Shown here piece by piece: positions 53,966 to 62,240 of a DNA stretch of 64,000 bases. The first letter of the stretch is position 1. Every line of letters begins with the position of its first letter. This stretch comes from CAXMST01 sp038206985. GTDB taxonomy: Bacteria > Actinomycetota > Thermoleophilia > Solirubrobacterales > 70-9. The translations under genes and the position numbers were made by a program. The stretch is taken from positions 1 to 64,000 of the forward strand of contig JBBRAH010000014.1 in NCBI GenBank assembly GCA_038206985.1. Reading direction: 5' to 3'. Below the pieces are notes generated by a model that was not told where the DNA came from, made no database searches, and saw only the letters and a list, made by a program, of their open reading frames with translations.

Positions 53966-54622
53966 GTGGCGCAACCGAGAGGAGAGGGGGAGGCATCGTC
54001 AAAACGATCACCCGCTGTGCCTACCACTGAAGATCAGATCAAAGAGAAGTACCTCGAGCGCGCGATCCGCGAGTTGAACCAGCTCACGCACGAACTCCAG
54101 GACTGCGACGACTGCCCCCGCGGCAACCTGATGCCGGTGCTCGGCTCGGGCCACCCCCAGGCCGACGTCATGCTGCTCAAGTACGCACCGAGCCCGGCGG
54201 AGATCGAGGAGGGCGTCGCCTACTACGGTCGCGCCGGCAACGCCGTGATGAAGAGTCTCAAGCGGCTGGGGGTGGATCCGCTCTCCGTATACGGCACAGT
54301 CCTCGCCAAGTGCCCACTGGCCGACCCCGCCCTTGCCTCTCCCCGCTGCCTTGCGCGGGTCGTCGAAGAGGTTGCGATCGTCGAGCCACGCTGCATTGTC
54401 GCGATGGGCGAGGCCGCGCTGGAAGGCCTCAACGACGTTCAGATCCCGCTGGCGCGCCCACTCGAGCCGGTCACCGGCACGATCCAGCGACTGACTCCGT
54501 CGATCGACGCGATCTACACGCCGGACATCGACGAGTCGCTCGACTCCGAGGAGCCGAAGAAGGAGTTCTGGCGGGCCTTCCGCGCCCTCGGCGACTGGTA
54601 CGCCGACCTCCCTCCCTACTGA
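53966..54622 (+). CDS. UDG-superfamily (family 4-like) protein with divergent catalytic motifs
   Basis: A 218-residue protein. Four cysteines arranged like the [4Fe-4S] ligands of family 4 uracil-DNA glycosylases are present (Cys47, Cys50 in CDDCPRG; Cys116 in AKCPL; Cys128 in SPRCLA), as is a Gly-Arg-Ala-Gly block matching FVGRAG. However, motif A, normally GExPG, reads LKYAPSPAEIEEG, and the C-terminal HPS motif appears as TPDID. It may be a non-catalytic or altered-specificity relative. The GTG at 53966 has a GGAGG ribosome-binding site. It is 16 bp from the glycosyltransferase-PHP gene. Confidence 0.75.
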   Translation: MAQPRGEGEASSKRSPAVPTTEDQIKEKYLERAIRELNQLTHELQDCDDCPRGNLMPVLGSGHPQADVMLLKYAPSPAEIEEGVAYYGRAGNAVMKSLKRLGVDPLSVYGTVLAKCPLADPALASPRCLARVVEEVAIVEPRCIVAMGEAALEGLNDVQIPLARPLEPVTGTIQRLTPSIDAIYTPDIDESLDSEEPKKEFWRAFRALGDWYADLPPY

Positions 54623-54666
54623 GTGGACCCTGCGACCGCCGGTTGGCGGGAGTACATTCTGTAGCA

Positions 54667-55098
54667 ATGCGCTCGATCCGCGAGATCCTCAAGCTCGGGG
54701 CCACGGTCATCGCCGCGGTCCTGATCGGCTTCGGAATTCCGGCCGGCTGGCTGTGGATCGGCTCTCAAGTGCAGGGCGAGAGAGGGGCGACCTCGCTGGA
54801 CTTCTCAGTTGCCGTGGGCATCCTCTTCGGGATCATCATCACCTACGTCGGCGTCCTCTACATCGCGGGCTGGTTCTTGGCCCGGTCGCAGCCGGAGGTC
54901 AACGATCCCAGGCAGCGGGGAACCTCGCGCGAACCCTGGATGCGCGGGATGACCGACACCCGCACCGTCTACAAGGGGCAGGGCCCGCAGATGAGCGACA
55001 TCGAGCGTGTGTTCATCACAACAACCCTGATCGTCACCGCCGCAGCGTGGGTCTGGTTCCTCTTCTTCGCCGAGGGCGGCGGGCTCCCCAGCCAGTGA
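54667..55098 (+). CDS. membrane protein with three predicted helices, function unknown
   Basis: A 143-residue protein with hydrophobic segments at about residues 12-31, 46-70 and 113-132. A conserved-looking hydrophilic loop between the last two contains SREPWMRGMTDTRTVYKG. It overlaps the next gene by 4 nt, so the two are probably translationally coupled. I recognise no family. Confidence 0.7.
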   Translation: MRSIREILKLGATVIAAVLIGFGIPAGWLWIGSQVQGERGATSLDFSVAVGILFGIIITYVGVLYIAGWFLARSQPEVNDPRQRGTSREPWMRGMTDTRTVYKGQGPQMSDIERVFITTTLIVTAAAWVWFLFFAEGGGLPSQ

Positions 55099-55697
55099 GC
55101 GGGAAGCTCGCCCCGGCGACGGCGCTCGGGCTATTTATCACCGGTGCTCTCGGCGGTCTGATCGGGGACGCCGCTCACGTGCAGACCGGGACCACGACCT
55201 ATCTCTCCGATGCGCTGCCGTTCATCTGGGAGAGCGCGATCTGGTTTCCACTGGCCGTCGGTGCAGGAACGGTCGCGACCGGATTCCTGCGGCTGCAACT
55301 CGCGGAGGTCGAACCCTGGGAGGCCGGCGGGCCGCTGCGTGAGGCCATTGGTGCAATCGCGGCGGTCCTGGCCATCTACGCGGTCACGGCGCTCATCTCC
55401 GATCAGCCGGAGGGCCCGGCTACCACGCTGATCGTGATGCTGGCAGTGCTCGTCGCGGTGCGCTTCGCCTCGGGTCCGGCGGCGCTCATCTGCGGACTCG
55501 CAGCGGCGCTGTTCGGTCCGCTGGCCGAGATCGTCATCGTCGCCATCGATGCCGCCGCGTACGGACCCGGTGCCGACGGGCTGGCGGGCGTGGCGCTCTG
55601 GCTGCCCGCCCTCTACTTCGCCTTCGGCGTGGTCGTCTCGCGCCTGGTCGAGGTCGCCCCGGGGCTCAGTCGCCGGCAGCCGCGGTCGCGACCTTGA
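55095..55697 (+). CDS. polytopic membrane protein, function unknown
   Basis: A 200-residue protein with about six transmembrane segments. The GTG start overlaps the previous stop (GTGA). The segment GDAAHVQTGTTTY, followed by ESAIWFPLAVGAGTVATGFLRLQL, recalls the D-x-x-H...Y...W-x-P-L spacing of INSIG-like membrane proteins, but this is a weak visual match. Its last 32 bases overlap the 3' end of the convergent LLM oxidoreductase gene. Confidence 0.65.
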   Translation: MSGKLAPATALGLFITGALGGLIGDAAHVQTGTTTYLSDALPFIWESAIWFPLAVGAGTVATGFLRLQLAEVEPWEAGGPLREAIGAIAAVLAIYAVTALISDQPEGPATTLIVMLAVLVAVRFASGPAALICGLAAALFGPLAEIVIVAIDAAAYGPGADGLAGVALWLPALYFAFGVVVSRLVEVAPGLSRRQPRSRP

Positions 55698-56469
55698 CCA
55701 TCGGCTCGATCCGGGCGCCGGCGAGGCCGCGGACAACGATCACGTCGAGCGCGTCCGTGGCGTAGAGCTCGAGCGCGGGACCGATCTCCGCCGGCCGCTC
55801 GGCCTGGACACCGACGGTGCCGGGGGGCTCGCCGAGTCGCTCGAAGTGGTTGCGGTAGCCGTCGTGGAGATCCCGGTAGAACCCCTCTTCCTTCGCCAGC
55901 CTCGTCTCGGCATCAGCGCCGACCGCCGTACGCACGTAGCCGAACACCGGCGGTGTCTCGCGACCTGCCTCCGCGGCGCCCGCTTCGACCTGCTTGCGCG
56001 CGCCTGAAGCGAACTCCGGAGTCATCCAGTTGAAGAAGGCGCCGTCGTAGCCGCTGCCGGCCAGGGCGCACATCTTCGGGCCCATCGCCGCGAGCACCAG
56101 CCGCACGTCGGGGATCGCCTCGCGCAGCTCGGGCAGCGCCTCGCGCATCGTCGTCAGCGGCTTCTTGGAGAAGCCGGCGCCGACGCCGATCCAGAGCCGC
56201 GAGCGGTCCAGGCCGAGCTCCTCGATCTTGGCGTTGATCTCAGCGGGCGAGTTACGATCAAGGGCAAGGACCGCGACGCCGAGATCCAGCTCCGGCGCGC
56301 CCTCGGCGAACACCCCAAGGGTCTCGAGTCCGCTGGCCGCCGGGTGGTCGTTAGACCACATCGAGCTGTAGCCGAGCGTCGCGCACTCGGCCGCGAGCGG
56401 CTTCGCCACCTCGGGGTCGAGCCCGGCGGCGACGCCGAAGCCCTGCTTGCGCTCACTCGAATCAGTCAA
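55666..56469 (-). CDS. LLM class (luciferase-like, F420-type) oxidoreductase
   Basis: A 267-residue TIM-barrel protein of the bacterial luciferase-like family. It has AAECATLGYSSMWSNDHP near the N-terminus, LDLGVAVLALDRN, LWIGVGAGF, LVLAAMGPKMCALAG and GYVRTAVGAD. The short form with such motifs is typical of coenzyme F420-dependent enzymes in actinobacteria, but the cofactor could be FMN. It begins 1 bp after the methyltransferase stop and is probably translated from the same mRNA. Confidence 0.87.
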   Translation of the reverse strand: MTDSSERKQGFGVAAGLDPEVAKPLAAECATLGYSSMWSNDHPAASGLETLGVFAEGAPELDLGVAVLALDRNSPAEINAKIEELGLDRSRLWIGVGAGFSKKPLTTMREALPELREAIPDVRLVLAAMGPKMCALAGSGYDGAFFNWMTPEFASGARKQVEAGAAEAGRETPPVFGYVRTAVGADAETRLAKEEGFYRDLHDGYRNHFERLGEPPGTVGVQAERPAEIGPALELYATDALDVIVVRGLAGARIEPMVKVATAAAGD

Positions 56470-56470
56470 C

Positions 56471-57877
56471 TCAGCTCACCTTCTCGAGCAGCGCGACGCA
56501 TTCGATGTGCGGGGTCTGGGGAAACATGTCTACGGGTCTCACGCGAACCAGCCTATAACCACCGTCATCGACCATCTGGCGAGCGTTGGGGGCGAGTGTC
56601 GTCGGATTGCAGGAGACGTAGACGATCCGCTGCGCCTCGCACTCGAGGACGCGGCGCACGATCTTCGCCGAAAGGCCGGCACGGGGCGGGTCGATGACGA
56701 CCACGTCGGGCTTGCCCGCTTCCTCGAGCAGTGGCCGCATCCCGAGCCGCACGTCGGCCGCACGGAAGTGCGCATTGCCGATCCCGTTGGCCTCGGCGTT
56801 CGCCTCGGCGTCGCCGACGGCGTCCGCCACGCTCTCGATCCCCCAGACCTCGGACGCGTCGGCCGCCATCGAGAGGCCGATCGTGCCGACGCCGCAGAAG
56901 AGATCGAAGAGCCGCTCGTCCCCGGCCAGGGCGGCGTACTCACGGGCAACTGCGTAGAGCAGCTCGGCGGTCTCCGTGTTGGTCTGCAGGAAGGCAGTCG
57001 GCGAGACATCGAAGTCGAGGCCGCAGAGCTGCTCGGTGAGCCGCTCGGCGCCCAGGGCGCCGGTCGGGCCGTCGGTATTGCCGCTGTCGCCCTCGATGAT
57101 CGTGTGCAGGTCGGTGGGCGGCTCGGGGATCACGCTGGGCGAGGTGACCAGCCGCGTGTGGATCTGGCCCGTGCGCCGGCCCTCGCGCACGACCAGGTTG
57201 CGAAGCACGCCGATCCGCGAGGTGCGGTCGTAGGCCGGTAGCACGTGCTCACGGGCCCAGGCGCGGACGGCGTTGCGGGTCTCGTTGTTGCGCTCGGAGG
57301 CCAGCCGGCAGTCGTCTACGTCAACGACGCGGTCCCAGCGGCCGCGGGCGTGGAAGCCGAGCGCGAGGCCACCCTCGGCGTCGCGGTCGGGCCCGAAGGA
57401 GTACTCGGTCTTGTTGCGGTAGCGCCACTGCTCCACGGCCGGCATGATCGGCTCGAACTCCACGTCCTCGAAGCGCCCGATGCGCTCCAACGCCTCGCGC
57501 ACCTGGGCGGCCTTGTGCTCGAGTTGCAGCTCGTAGGGGAGCCCCTGCCAGGGCGAGCCGGAGCAGGGCTCGTCACCGTGGGTGCAGGTGTCGGGGATGC
57601 GCTCGGGAGCGGGCGTGAGCAGCTCGATCGCGGTCGCCTCCGCGTAGTGCTTCTTCGACTTGCCGACCTTGGCACGGACGGTGTCGCCGGGAAGACCGCC
57701 GGCTACGAAGATCACGAAGCCCTCGGGGGTGCGGGCTACGCCTCGCCCGCCCTGGGCGAGCGAATCGACGACGAGTTCGAGCTCCTCGCCACGGCGGGGT
57801 CGCGGCGGCTTCGTCTCGGTGTTCGTCTGGGGGCCGGTCTGGCCGTCGGTCTGACCTGGGGTGGTGGGGGCCTCCAT
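56471..57877 (-). CDS. class I SAM-dependent RNA methyltransferase, TrmA/RlmD family (m5U)
   Basis: A 468-residue enzyme. A Pro/Thr-rich leader is followed by a TRAM domain (about 29-90; LVVDSLAQGGRGVAR). The SAM-binding core has LFDLFCGVGTIGLSMA and VVIDPPRAGLSAKI, and the catalytic Cys423 is in VYVSCNPTTLA. Such enzymes methylate C5 of uridine in tRNA or 23S rRNA. Only two of the usual iron-sulfur cysteines are apparent near residues 98 and 104 (CTHGDEPC), so cluster binding is uncertain. It diverges from the M3-like peptidase gene with only 23 bp between starts. Confidence 0.92.
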   Translation of the reverse strand: MEAPTTPGQTDGQTGPQTNTETKPPRPRRGEELELVVDSLAQGGRGVARTPEGFVIFVAGGLPGDTVRAKVGKSKKHYAEATAIELLTPAPERIPDTCTHGDEPCSGSPWQGLPYELQLEHKAAQVREALERIGRFEDVEFEPIMPAVEQWRYRNKTEYSFGPDRDAEGGLALGFHARGRWDRVVDVDDCRLASERNNETRNAVRAWAREHVLPAYDRTSRIGVLRNLVVREGRRTGQIHTRLVTSPSVIPEPPTDLHTIIEGDSGNTDGPTGALGAERLTEQLCGLDFDVSPTAFLQTNTETAELLYAVAREYAALAGDERLFDLFCGVGTIGLSMAADASEVWGIESVADAVGDAEANAEANGIGNAHFRAADVRLGMRPLLEEAGKPDVVVIDPPRAGLSAKIVRRVLECEAQRIVYVSCNPTTLAPNARQMVDDGGYRLVRVRPVDMFPQTPHIECVALLEKVS

Positions 57878-57900
57878 GCCACCTATCGTTAGCAGCGGCG

Positions 57901-59388
57901 ATGGGTAACCCGATGCGCGGCTACGAATCCGAGGCGGAAAGCGCCTGCGCCGACCTCGGTCGCCTGCTGCTCGGAACCTGGAGCGGTCGCGAGCGCCTGC
58001 GGGACAACTCTGTGTTCTTCAAGCGCAACCGCAAGCTCACCTCGCGCCGCACCGTCGCCAACCTCCAGGAGGCCGCGCCCGGTGATCGAAAGGCGCGCGC
58101 CCTGCTCGGGCTGGCACTCGAGTGGCGTATCGCGGCCGCCCGCCAGTCCGAGGATCGGGCAGTGGCACGCATCGAAGGGACCGAGATGCTCCGCACGCGT
58201 TCGGGGTTCGTGCCGCTCACGCGGTTCCGGGCCGCGCTCGCAGCCGAGCCGGACGCCGAGCGCCGCCGCGAGATCTGGGACCACGCGGGCAGGCTTCGCG
58301 CGGAGCGGCTCAACGCGCCTCTCGTCGTCGCTCGGGAGGCGGAGCGGCGCGCCCTGCAGTCGGTCGGCTACCGGGACGGGGCCGAGGCGTTCGAGGCGCA
58401 CAGCGGCGTCAGCCTCGACGCCCTGGCCGAGAGTTGCAGCAGCTTTCTGAGCACCAGCGCCGGCGCCCTGGAGGCGCTCGAGGGGGAACTTCGGGCGGCA
58501 ACCGGCTGGCCCTCGGATGGGCCGCTGCTCGCCTGTGATCTCGGGCGACTGCTCGCCCTTGCGAGGGGCGACGAGAAGACCGGCGGCGAGGCTGATCTGG
58601 CAGCCGTCTACGCCCGGACCCTCGACGGGCTCGGGATCGACGCGGCCGCGCAGGAGAACGTGCATCTCGATCTCGAGCCCCGGGACGGGAAATCGGAGCG
58701 CGCGTTCTGCATGGCGATCCGCATTCCCGCGGAGATCCACCTGGTCCTGCAGCCGCGGGGAGGCGCTGCGGATCTCGCCGCGCTGCTCCATGAAATCGGC
58801 CACGCTCAGCACCGGGCGCACACCGACCCAGGACTGAGCTTCTGCGACAGGGCGCTCGGCGACGTGGCGATCTCGGAGTCCTACGCGTTCCTGATCGAGA
58901 GCCTGGTCGGCGAGCCCGCCTGGCTGAAGGCCAACCTCCCCGCGGCGCCGTCCGTCGCTCCTGCGGCGACCCGCTATGAGCGTCTGATGCTCGCCCGCCG
59001 CTACGCGGCGCTGCTTCAGCATGAACTTGAACTCGACCGCGACTGGGACCGGGTCCCGCGCGAGACCCACCGGGAGCGCTATCGCGAGCTGCTCTCCGAG
59101 GCGACCGGCGCTGAGTACGGACCCGAGGGCTGGATCCGCGATCTCGACCCTGGCTACTACTCAGCCCGCTATCTGCGTGGCTGGATGCTCGCCGCGCACT
59201 GGCGCGCCGCGCTGCGGGAGCGCTTCGGCGAGGCGTGGTTCGATCGGGCCGATGCGGGCGAGTGGTTGCGCGCGCTGTGGCGGCGCGGGCAGGAGCTGAG
59301 CGCCGAGCAACTACTTGCCGCCGAGCTCGGCGAAGAACTCGGCTTCAAGCGCCTCGACGAAGAACTGATGCCGCCCGCGGCGGCCTGA
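57901..59388 (+). CDS. M3-like zinc metallopeptidase (oligopeptidase-type)
   Basis: A 495-residue soluble, mostly helical protein. The zinc site is HEIGH at His297-His301 (ALLHEIGHAQHRAH), with the third ligand probably Glu326 in AISESYAFLIES, about 25 residues later, as in the M3/M32 group. The length is somewhat short for M3 oligopeptidases. It is likely a cytoplasmic oligopeptidase. The start is ATG at 57901, with an alternative ATG at 57913. The very short gap to the divergent methyltransferase suggests short or leaderless transcripts. Confidence 0.82.
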   Translation: MGNPMRGYESEAESACADLGRLLLGTWSGRERLRDNSVFFKRNRKLTSRRTVANLQEAAPGDRKARALLGLALEWRIAAARQSEDRAVARIEGTEMLRTRSGFVPLTRFRAALAAEPDAERRREIWDHAGRLRAERLNAPLVVAREAERRALQSVGYRDGAEAFEAHSGVSLDALAESCSSFLSTSAGALEALEGELRAATGWPSDGPLLACDLGRLLALARGDEKTGGEADLAAVYARTLDGLGIDAAAQENVHLDLEPRDGKSERAFCMAIRIPAEIHLVLQPRGGAADLAALLHEIGHAQHRAHTDPGLSFCDRALGDVAISESYAFLIESLVGEPAWLKANLPAAPSVAPAATRYERLMLARRYAALLQHELELDRDWDRVPRETHRERYRELLSEATGAEYGPEGWIRDLDPGYYSARYLRGWMLAAHWRAALRERFGEAWFDRADAGEWLRALWRRGQELSAEQLLAAELGEELGFKRLDEELMPPAAA

Positions 59389-59410
59389 GCCGCCGCGGGC
59401 AAGCGCCGAA

Positions 59411-60082
59411 TCAGCCTGCGAGGCGCTTCTCGACCGCGTCGAGGATGCTCTTGCGCGCCTTGTTGTTCTTTTCGTGGGTGCGGACCTTGCGGGCGTCGGC
59501 CTTCGTCAGGTCGCCGACCCGGCTCTTGATCTGTGCCGCCGTCAGCTCGTCGTAGGCGGTGATCGGGAAGCCCGGAGCGCCTGCTCGCGACCGGAGCTTG
59601 TCGGCCTGTGCGAGCGGCTCATCGGCTGCGTCCACAACCGCCTTGGTGGCGCGCTTCGTCTGCTTGCGGGCGGTCTTGCGCACCTTGTCGGTGCGGCTCT
59701 CGACTCCCTTGCGAGCACGCTTGGCGCGGCCCTCCAGATCCTTGCGTGCGGCCTCGAGCGCCTTCTCCAGTTCCTTGAGCAGCTCATCCGTCTGCTTGCG
59801 CCCGCGGGCGACCAGCTTGCCGACCAGATCGTTGGCGTCGGCGCGCGTCATGCGACCGCGCTTGACGGCGTCGTCGACGACCTCCTGGATGCGGTCGCGA
59901 GACAGCGTGACGCTGCGCTCGAGCGCCTCGCGGAAGTCCTCGACGCTCTTGTCGGCGCGATCGGCAGCGCGCTTGCTCGCCGCGTTGGGTGTGGGCTTCC
60001 GCTTGGCGGCGGTCTTCTTGCCGCCCGCCTTCGCGCCCTTCTTCTGAGCCTGCTTGGCCTTGGTCGCCTTCGTGGTCGCCAT
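59411..60082 (-). CDS. Lys/Ala-rich phasin/histone-like coiled-coil protein
   Basis: A 223-residue protein. The first 40 residues are a Lys/Ala-rich, histone-H1-like tail (TKATKAKQAQKKGAKAGGKK). A long amphipathic helical region (about 45-145; SVEDFREALERSVTLSRDRIQEVVDDAVKRG) resembles phasins or granule-associated proteins. The C-terminal module YDELTAAQIKSRVGDLTKADARKV then follows, a helix-turn module that I recall from other actinobacterial proteins. It might bind DNA, polyhydroxyalkanoate granules or polyphosphate; none can be chosen from sequence. No operon partner. Confidence 0.8.
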   Translation of the reverse strand: MATTKATKAKQAQKKGAKAGGKKTAAKRKPTPNAASKRAADRADKSVEDFREALERSVTLSRDRIQEVVDDAVKRGRMTRADANDLVGKLVARGRKQTDELLKELEKALEAARKDLEGRAKRARKGVESRTDKVRKTARKQTKRATKAVVDAADEPLAQADKLRSRAGAPGFPITAYDELTAAQIKSRVGDLTKADARKVRTHEKNNKARKSILDAVEKRLAG

Positions 60083-60173
60083 GGAAATCTCCTCCGGTTG
60101 AATCTCGGGGTAACGCGTACCCTAAACCTACTCGCCGCCGGGAGCGCGCGCAGCGCTGGTCAAGCCGGCCCGG

Positions 60174-61055
60174 TCAGCCCGTTGCAGCGCCCGTTTCGGC
60201 CCCACGCGGCTCGAATCCGAACACCGCCTCGATCGGGGCGTGATCGGAGAGGCGGATGGGGAGCGCCCGCGAGCCGGTCGGGGGCGCGGGCTCAGGCACG
60301 TCGCGCCAGGCGGGCATCCAGGCGCTGGCCGCCGCCAGCTGTGCCATGCCTCTGCTCCGGATGTGGTCGACACTCTGCGGGCTGCTCGGCCGCCCCTGTA
60401 GACCGTGCGAAGCGAGCAGGCCCTCGAGCAACGGACCACTCGTGGCCGCGCGCAGATTGAAGTCGCCGCCGAAGACGAGCGGGTCTCCCGCCGCCCAGCT
60501 CACCGCGACCCCCGCCGCCATCTCGAGCTCGCGCTCGGCTGACTCCCGGGCTTCGCTCGCGTGCAGGTTGGCGATGCAGAGCCCGGACTGCAGACGCGTG
60601 AAGGCCATCCGCCGCGTCTCGGGCCGGCGGGTCAGCGTCAGCTCGCGCCTGTCGGCGACGACCGGCACGCTGGGCGATCGCGCCCGGACCAGAGTGAGAT
60701 TGGACCCTCCCTCCCACGAGGCGGTCAGGTCGGGGCTCAGGTCAGCCGCGACACTCTGCAGGGCGCGCAGGGCGGGCGGCAGGTTCCGCGCGGTCAGCAC
60801 CAGGTGCGGCTCGGCTCTGGTCCGGGTGGCCAGCTCCTCGGCCCAGCGCGGCGGGCACTCCTGGAGCAAGGCAACATCCCACTCCGCATCGGCCAGAAGA
60901 CCGGCAAACTGCTCGAACAGATCGCGGTTGACCTGGACGTGGTCGGCGCCCCGCTCGGTGATCCGCAGGAGCCGGGAGCGCCATGTGTGCAGGGCGCGAT
61001 CTGGCGCGTGATCACGCCCATGGAAGAGGTTCCAGCTGATTACGCGGACCTCCAT
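60174..61055 (-). CDS. endonuclease/exonuclease/phosphatase (EEP) fold protein
   Basis: A 293-residue EEP-domain protein. The fold motifs are VRVISWNLFHGRD at the N-terminus (Asn), DVALLQECPPRW (catalytic Glu), IANLHASE, VFGGDFNLRA (Asp-x-Asn) and LSDHAPIEAVF (Asp-His). It is a metal-dependent phosphodiesterase, possibly a nuclease or lipid phosphatase. The ATG at 61055 was chosen because the fold begins there. It is divergent from the ornithine carbamoyltransferase gene. Confidence 0.9.
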   Translation of the reverse strand: MEVRVISWNLFHGRDHAPDRALHTWRSRLLRITERGADHVQVNRDLFEQFAGLLADAEWDVALLQECPPRWAEELATRTRAEPHLVLTARNLPPALRALQSVAADLSPDLTASWEGGSNLTLVRARSPSVPVVADRRELTLTRRPETRRMAFTRLQSGLCIANLHASEARESAERELEMAAGVAVSWAAGDPLVFGGDFNLRAATSGPLLEGLLASHGLQGRPSSPQSVDHIRSRGMAQLAAASAWMPAWRDVPEPAPPTGSRALPIRLSDHAPIEAVFGFEPRGAETGAATG

Positions 61056-61142
61056 AGCTGGAGTATCCGCCTGCCGTCGGCGGCACGCGGCCAGGCAGGG
61101 TGATCGCCTCCGTCGCCGGGGAGTACCATCCCGCGCTTCCTC

Positions 61143-62033
61143 ATGACTTCGCAGATCCGCCACTTCCTCACCGGCGAGGAACTCGACCGGGACGCGTTGC
61201 TCGCGTTGCTCGCGCGCGCCGGCGAACTGAAGGCAGCGCGTCCCTCCGCGGGTGCGATTGCCCTCGCAGGGAAGTCGGTGGCCCTGGTCTTCGAGAAGCC
61301 GTCGACGCGGACCCGGGTCTCCTTCGAGGTCGGCGTGGGTGAGCTGGGCGGCTCAGCGATCGTCCTGCGCGGCGACGAGTTGCAGCTCTCCCGCGGCGAG
61401 TCGGTCGGTGACACCGGCCGCGTGCTCTCGCGTTTCGTGGCGGCCATCGCGATCCGCTCCGGCTCCCACCAGGCGGTCGCGGAGCTCGCCGAGGCCGCCG
61501 ATGTCCCGGTGATCAACGCGCTGACGCCGTTGCACCACCCCTGCCAGGCGATCGCCGACCTGCAGACGCTGCAGGAGCGCTTCGGTGCGCTCGACGGGCT
61601 CCGGGTTGCCTACGTCGGCGACGGCAACAACGTGGCGCGTTCGCTGGCGCTGCTCGGCGCCAGAGCCGGGGTCGAAGTGGTCTCCTCCTCCCCAGCCGGC
61701 TACGAGCTCAGCGACGGCGGGGATTCCGTCGAGTTGATCAGCGACCCCCACGAAGCGGTCGCCGGCGCCGACGCGATCTACACCGACGTCTGGGTGAGCA
61801 TGGGCGACGAGCAGGAGGCCGAAGCCCGGCGCGAAGCCCTCGGTCCCTGGTGCGTGGACGCCGACCTGCTCGCCTCCGCCGCCGAGCGCGCGATCGTCCT
61901 CCACTGCCTCCCCGCCCATCCCGGCGAGGAAATCACCTCCGACGTCCTCTACGGCGAGCATTCCGCCGTCTGGGACCAGGCCGAGAACCGCCTACACGCC
62001 CAAAAGGCGCTGCTCGAAATGCTCGTTGGGTGA
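61143..62033 (+). CDS. argF: ornithine carbamoyltransferase
   Basis: A 296-residue transcarbamylase forming citrulline from ornithine and carbamoyl phosphate. The carbamoyl-phosphate site STRTR is at 54-58 and HPCQ at 132-135. The ornithine loop has DVWVSMGDEQE and the catalytic Cys is in HCLPAHPGEEI. The ornithine-type SMG motif separates it from aspartate and N-acetylornithine carbamoyltransferases. It stands alone; no other arg genes flank it here. Confidence 0.95.
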   Translation: MTSQIRHFLTGEELDRDALLALLARAGELKAARPSAGAIALAGKSVALVFEKPSTRTRVSFEVGVGELGGSAIVLRGDELQLSRGESVGDTGRVLSRFVAAIAIRSGSHQAVAELAEAADVPVINALTPLHHPCQAIADLQTLQERFGALDGLRVAYVGDGNNVARSLALLGARAGVEVVSSSPAGYELSDGGDSVELISDPHEAVAGADAIYTDVWVSMGDEQEAEARREALGPWCVDADLLASAAERAIVLHCLPAHPGEEITSDVLYGEHSAVWDQAENRLHAQKALLEMLVG

Positions 62034-62087
62034 GGCCCGGCGGGAAAGGCCTGCGGACGTAAGTTGCTGCCCTACACTGGCCGCCGC

Positions 62088-62159
62088 GGCCCCGTGGTGT
62101 AGTGGTTAGCACGGGAGGTTTTCAACCTTCTAGCGCGAGTTCGATCCTCGTCGGGGCTA
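62088..62159 (+). tRNA. tRNA-Glu (anticodon UUC)
   Basis: A full cloverleaf can be drawn. The acceptor arm pairs GGCCCCG with CGGGGCT, and the D stem pairs GTGT with GCAC. The anticodon stem GGAGG/CCTTC has loop TTTTCAA with TTC at 62121-62123. A 4-nt variable region is followed by T stem GCGAG/CTCGT with loop TTCGATC. The discriminator base is A. CCA is not encoded. Confidence 0.95.
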
Positions 62160-62240
62160 TGTGCGAGGCAGACGCGATGGGTTCCCTGACTCCCCGTCTG
62201 CTGGAATGAGCTGACCGCGGCGGGACCGCGTCCCTGCACC

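Noticed and set aside
51925..54027. Very long antisense open frame (about 700 codons) opposite the glycosyltransferase-PHP gene
   Set aside because: It is a GC-skew shadow: composition is Asp/Gly/Arg/Val-rich with no domain, while the plus strand encodes two clear domains.
54900..54930. GCGGGGAACC resembling a c-di-AMP aptamer block
   Set aside because: It lies inside a membrane-protein coding region and no CAGCTAACCCCG block follows.
62095..62160. Open frames across the tRNA-Glu gene and the start of lgt on the minus strand
   Set aside because: The tRNA cloverleaf and Lgt signatures account for this DNA.
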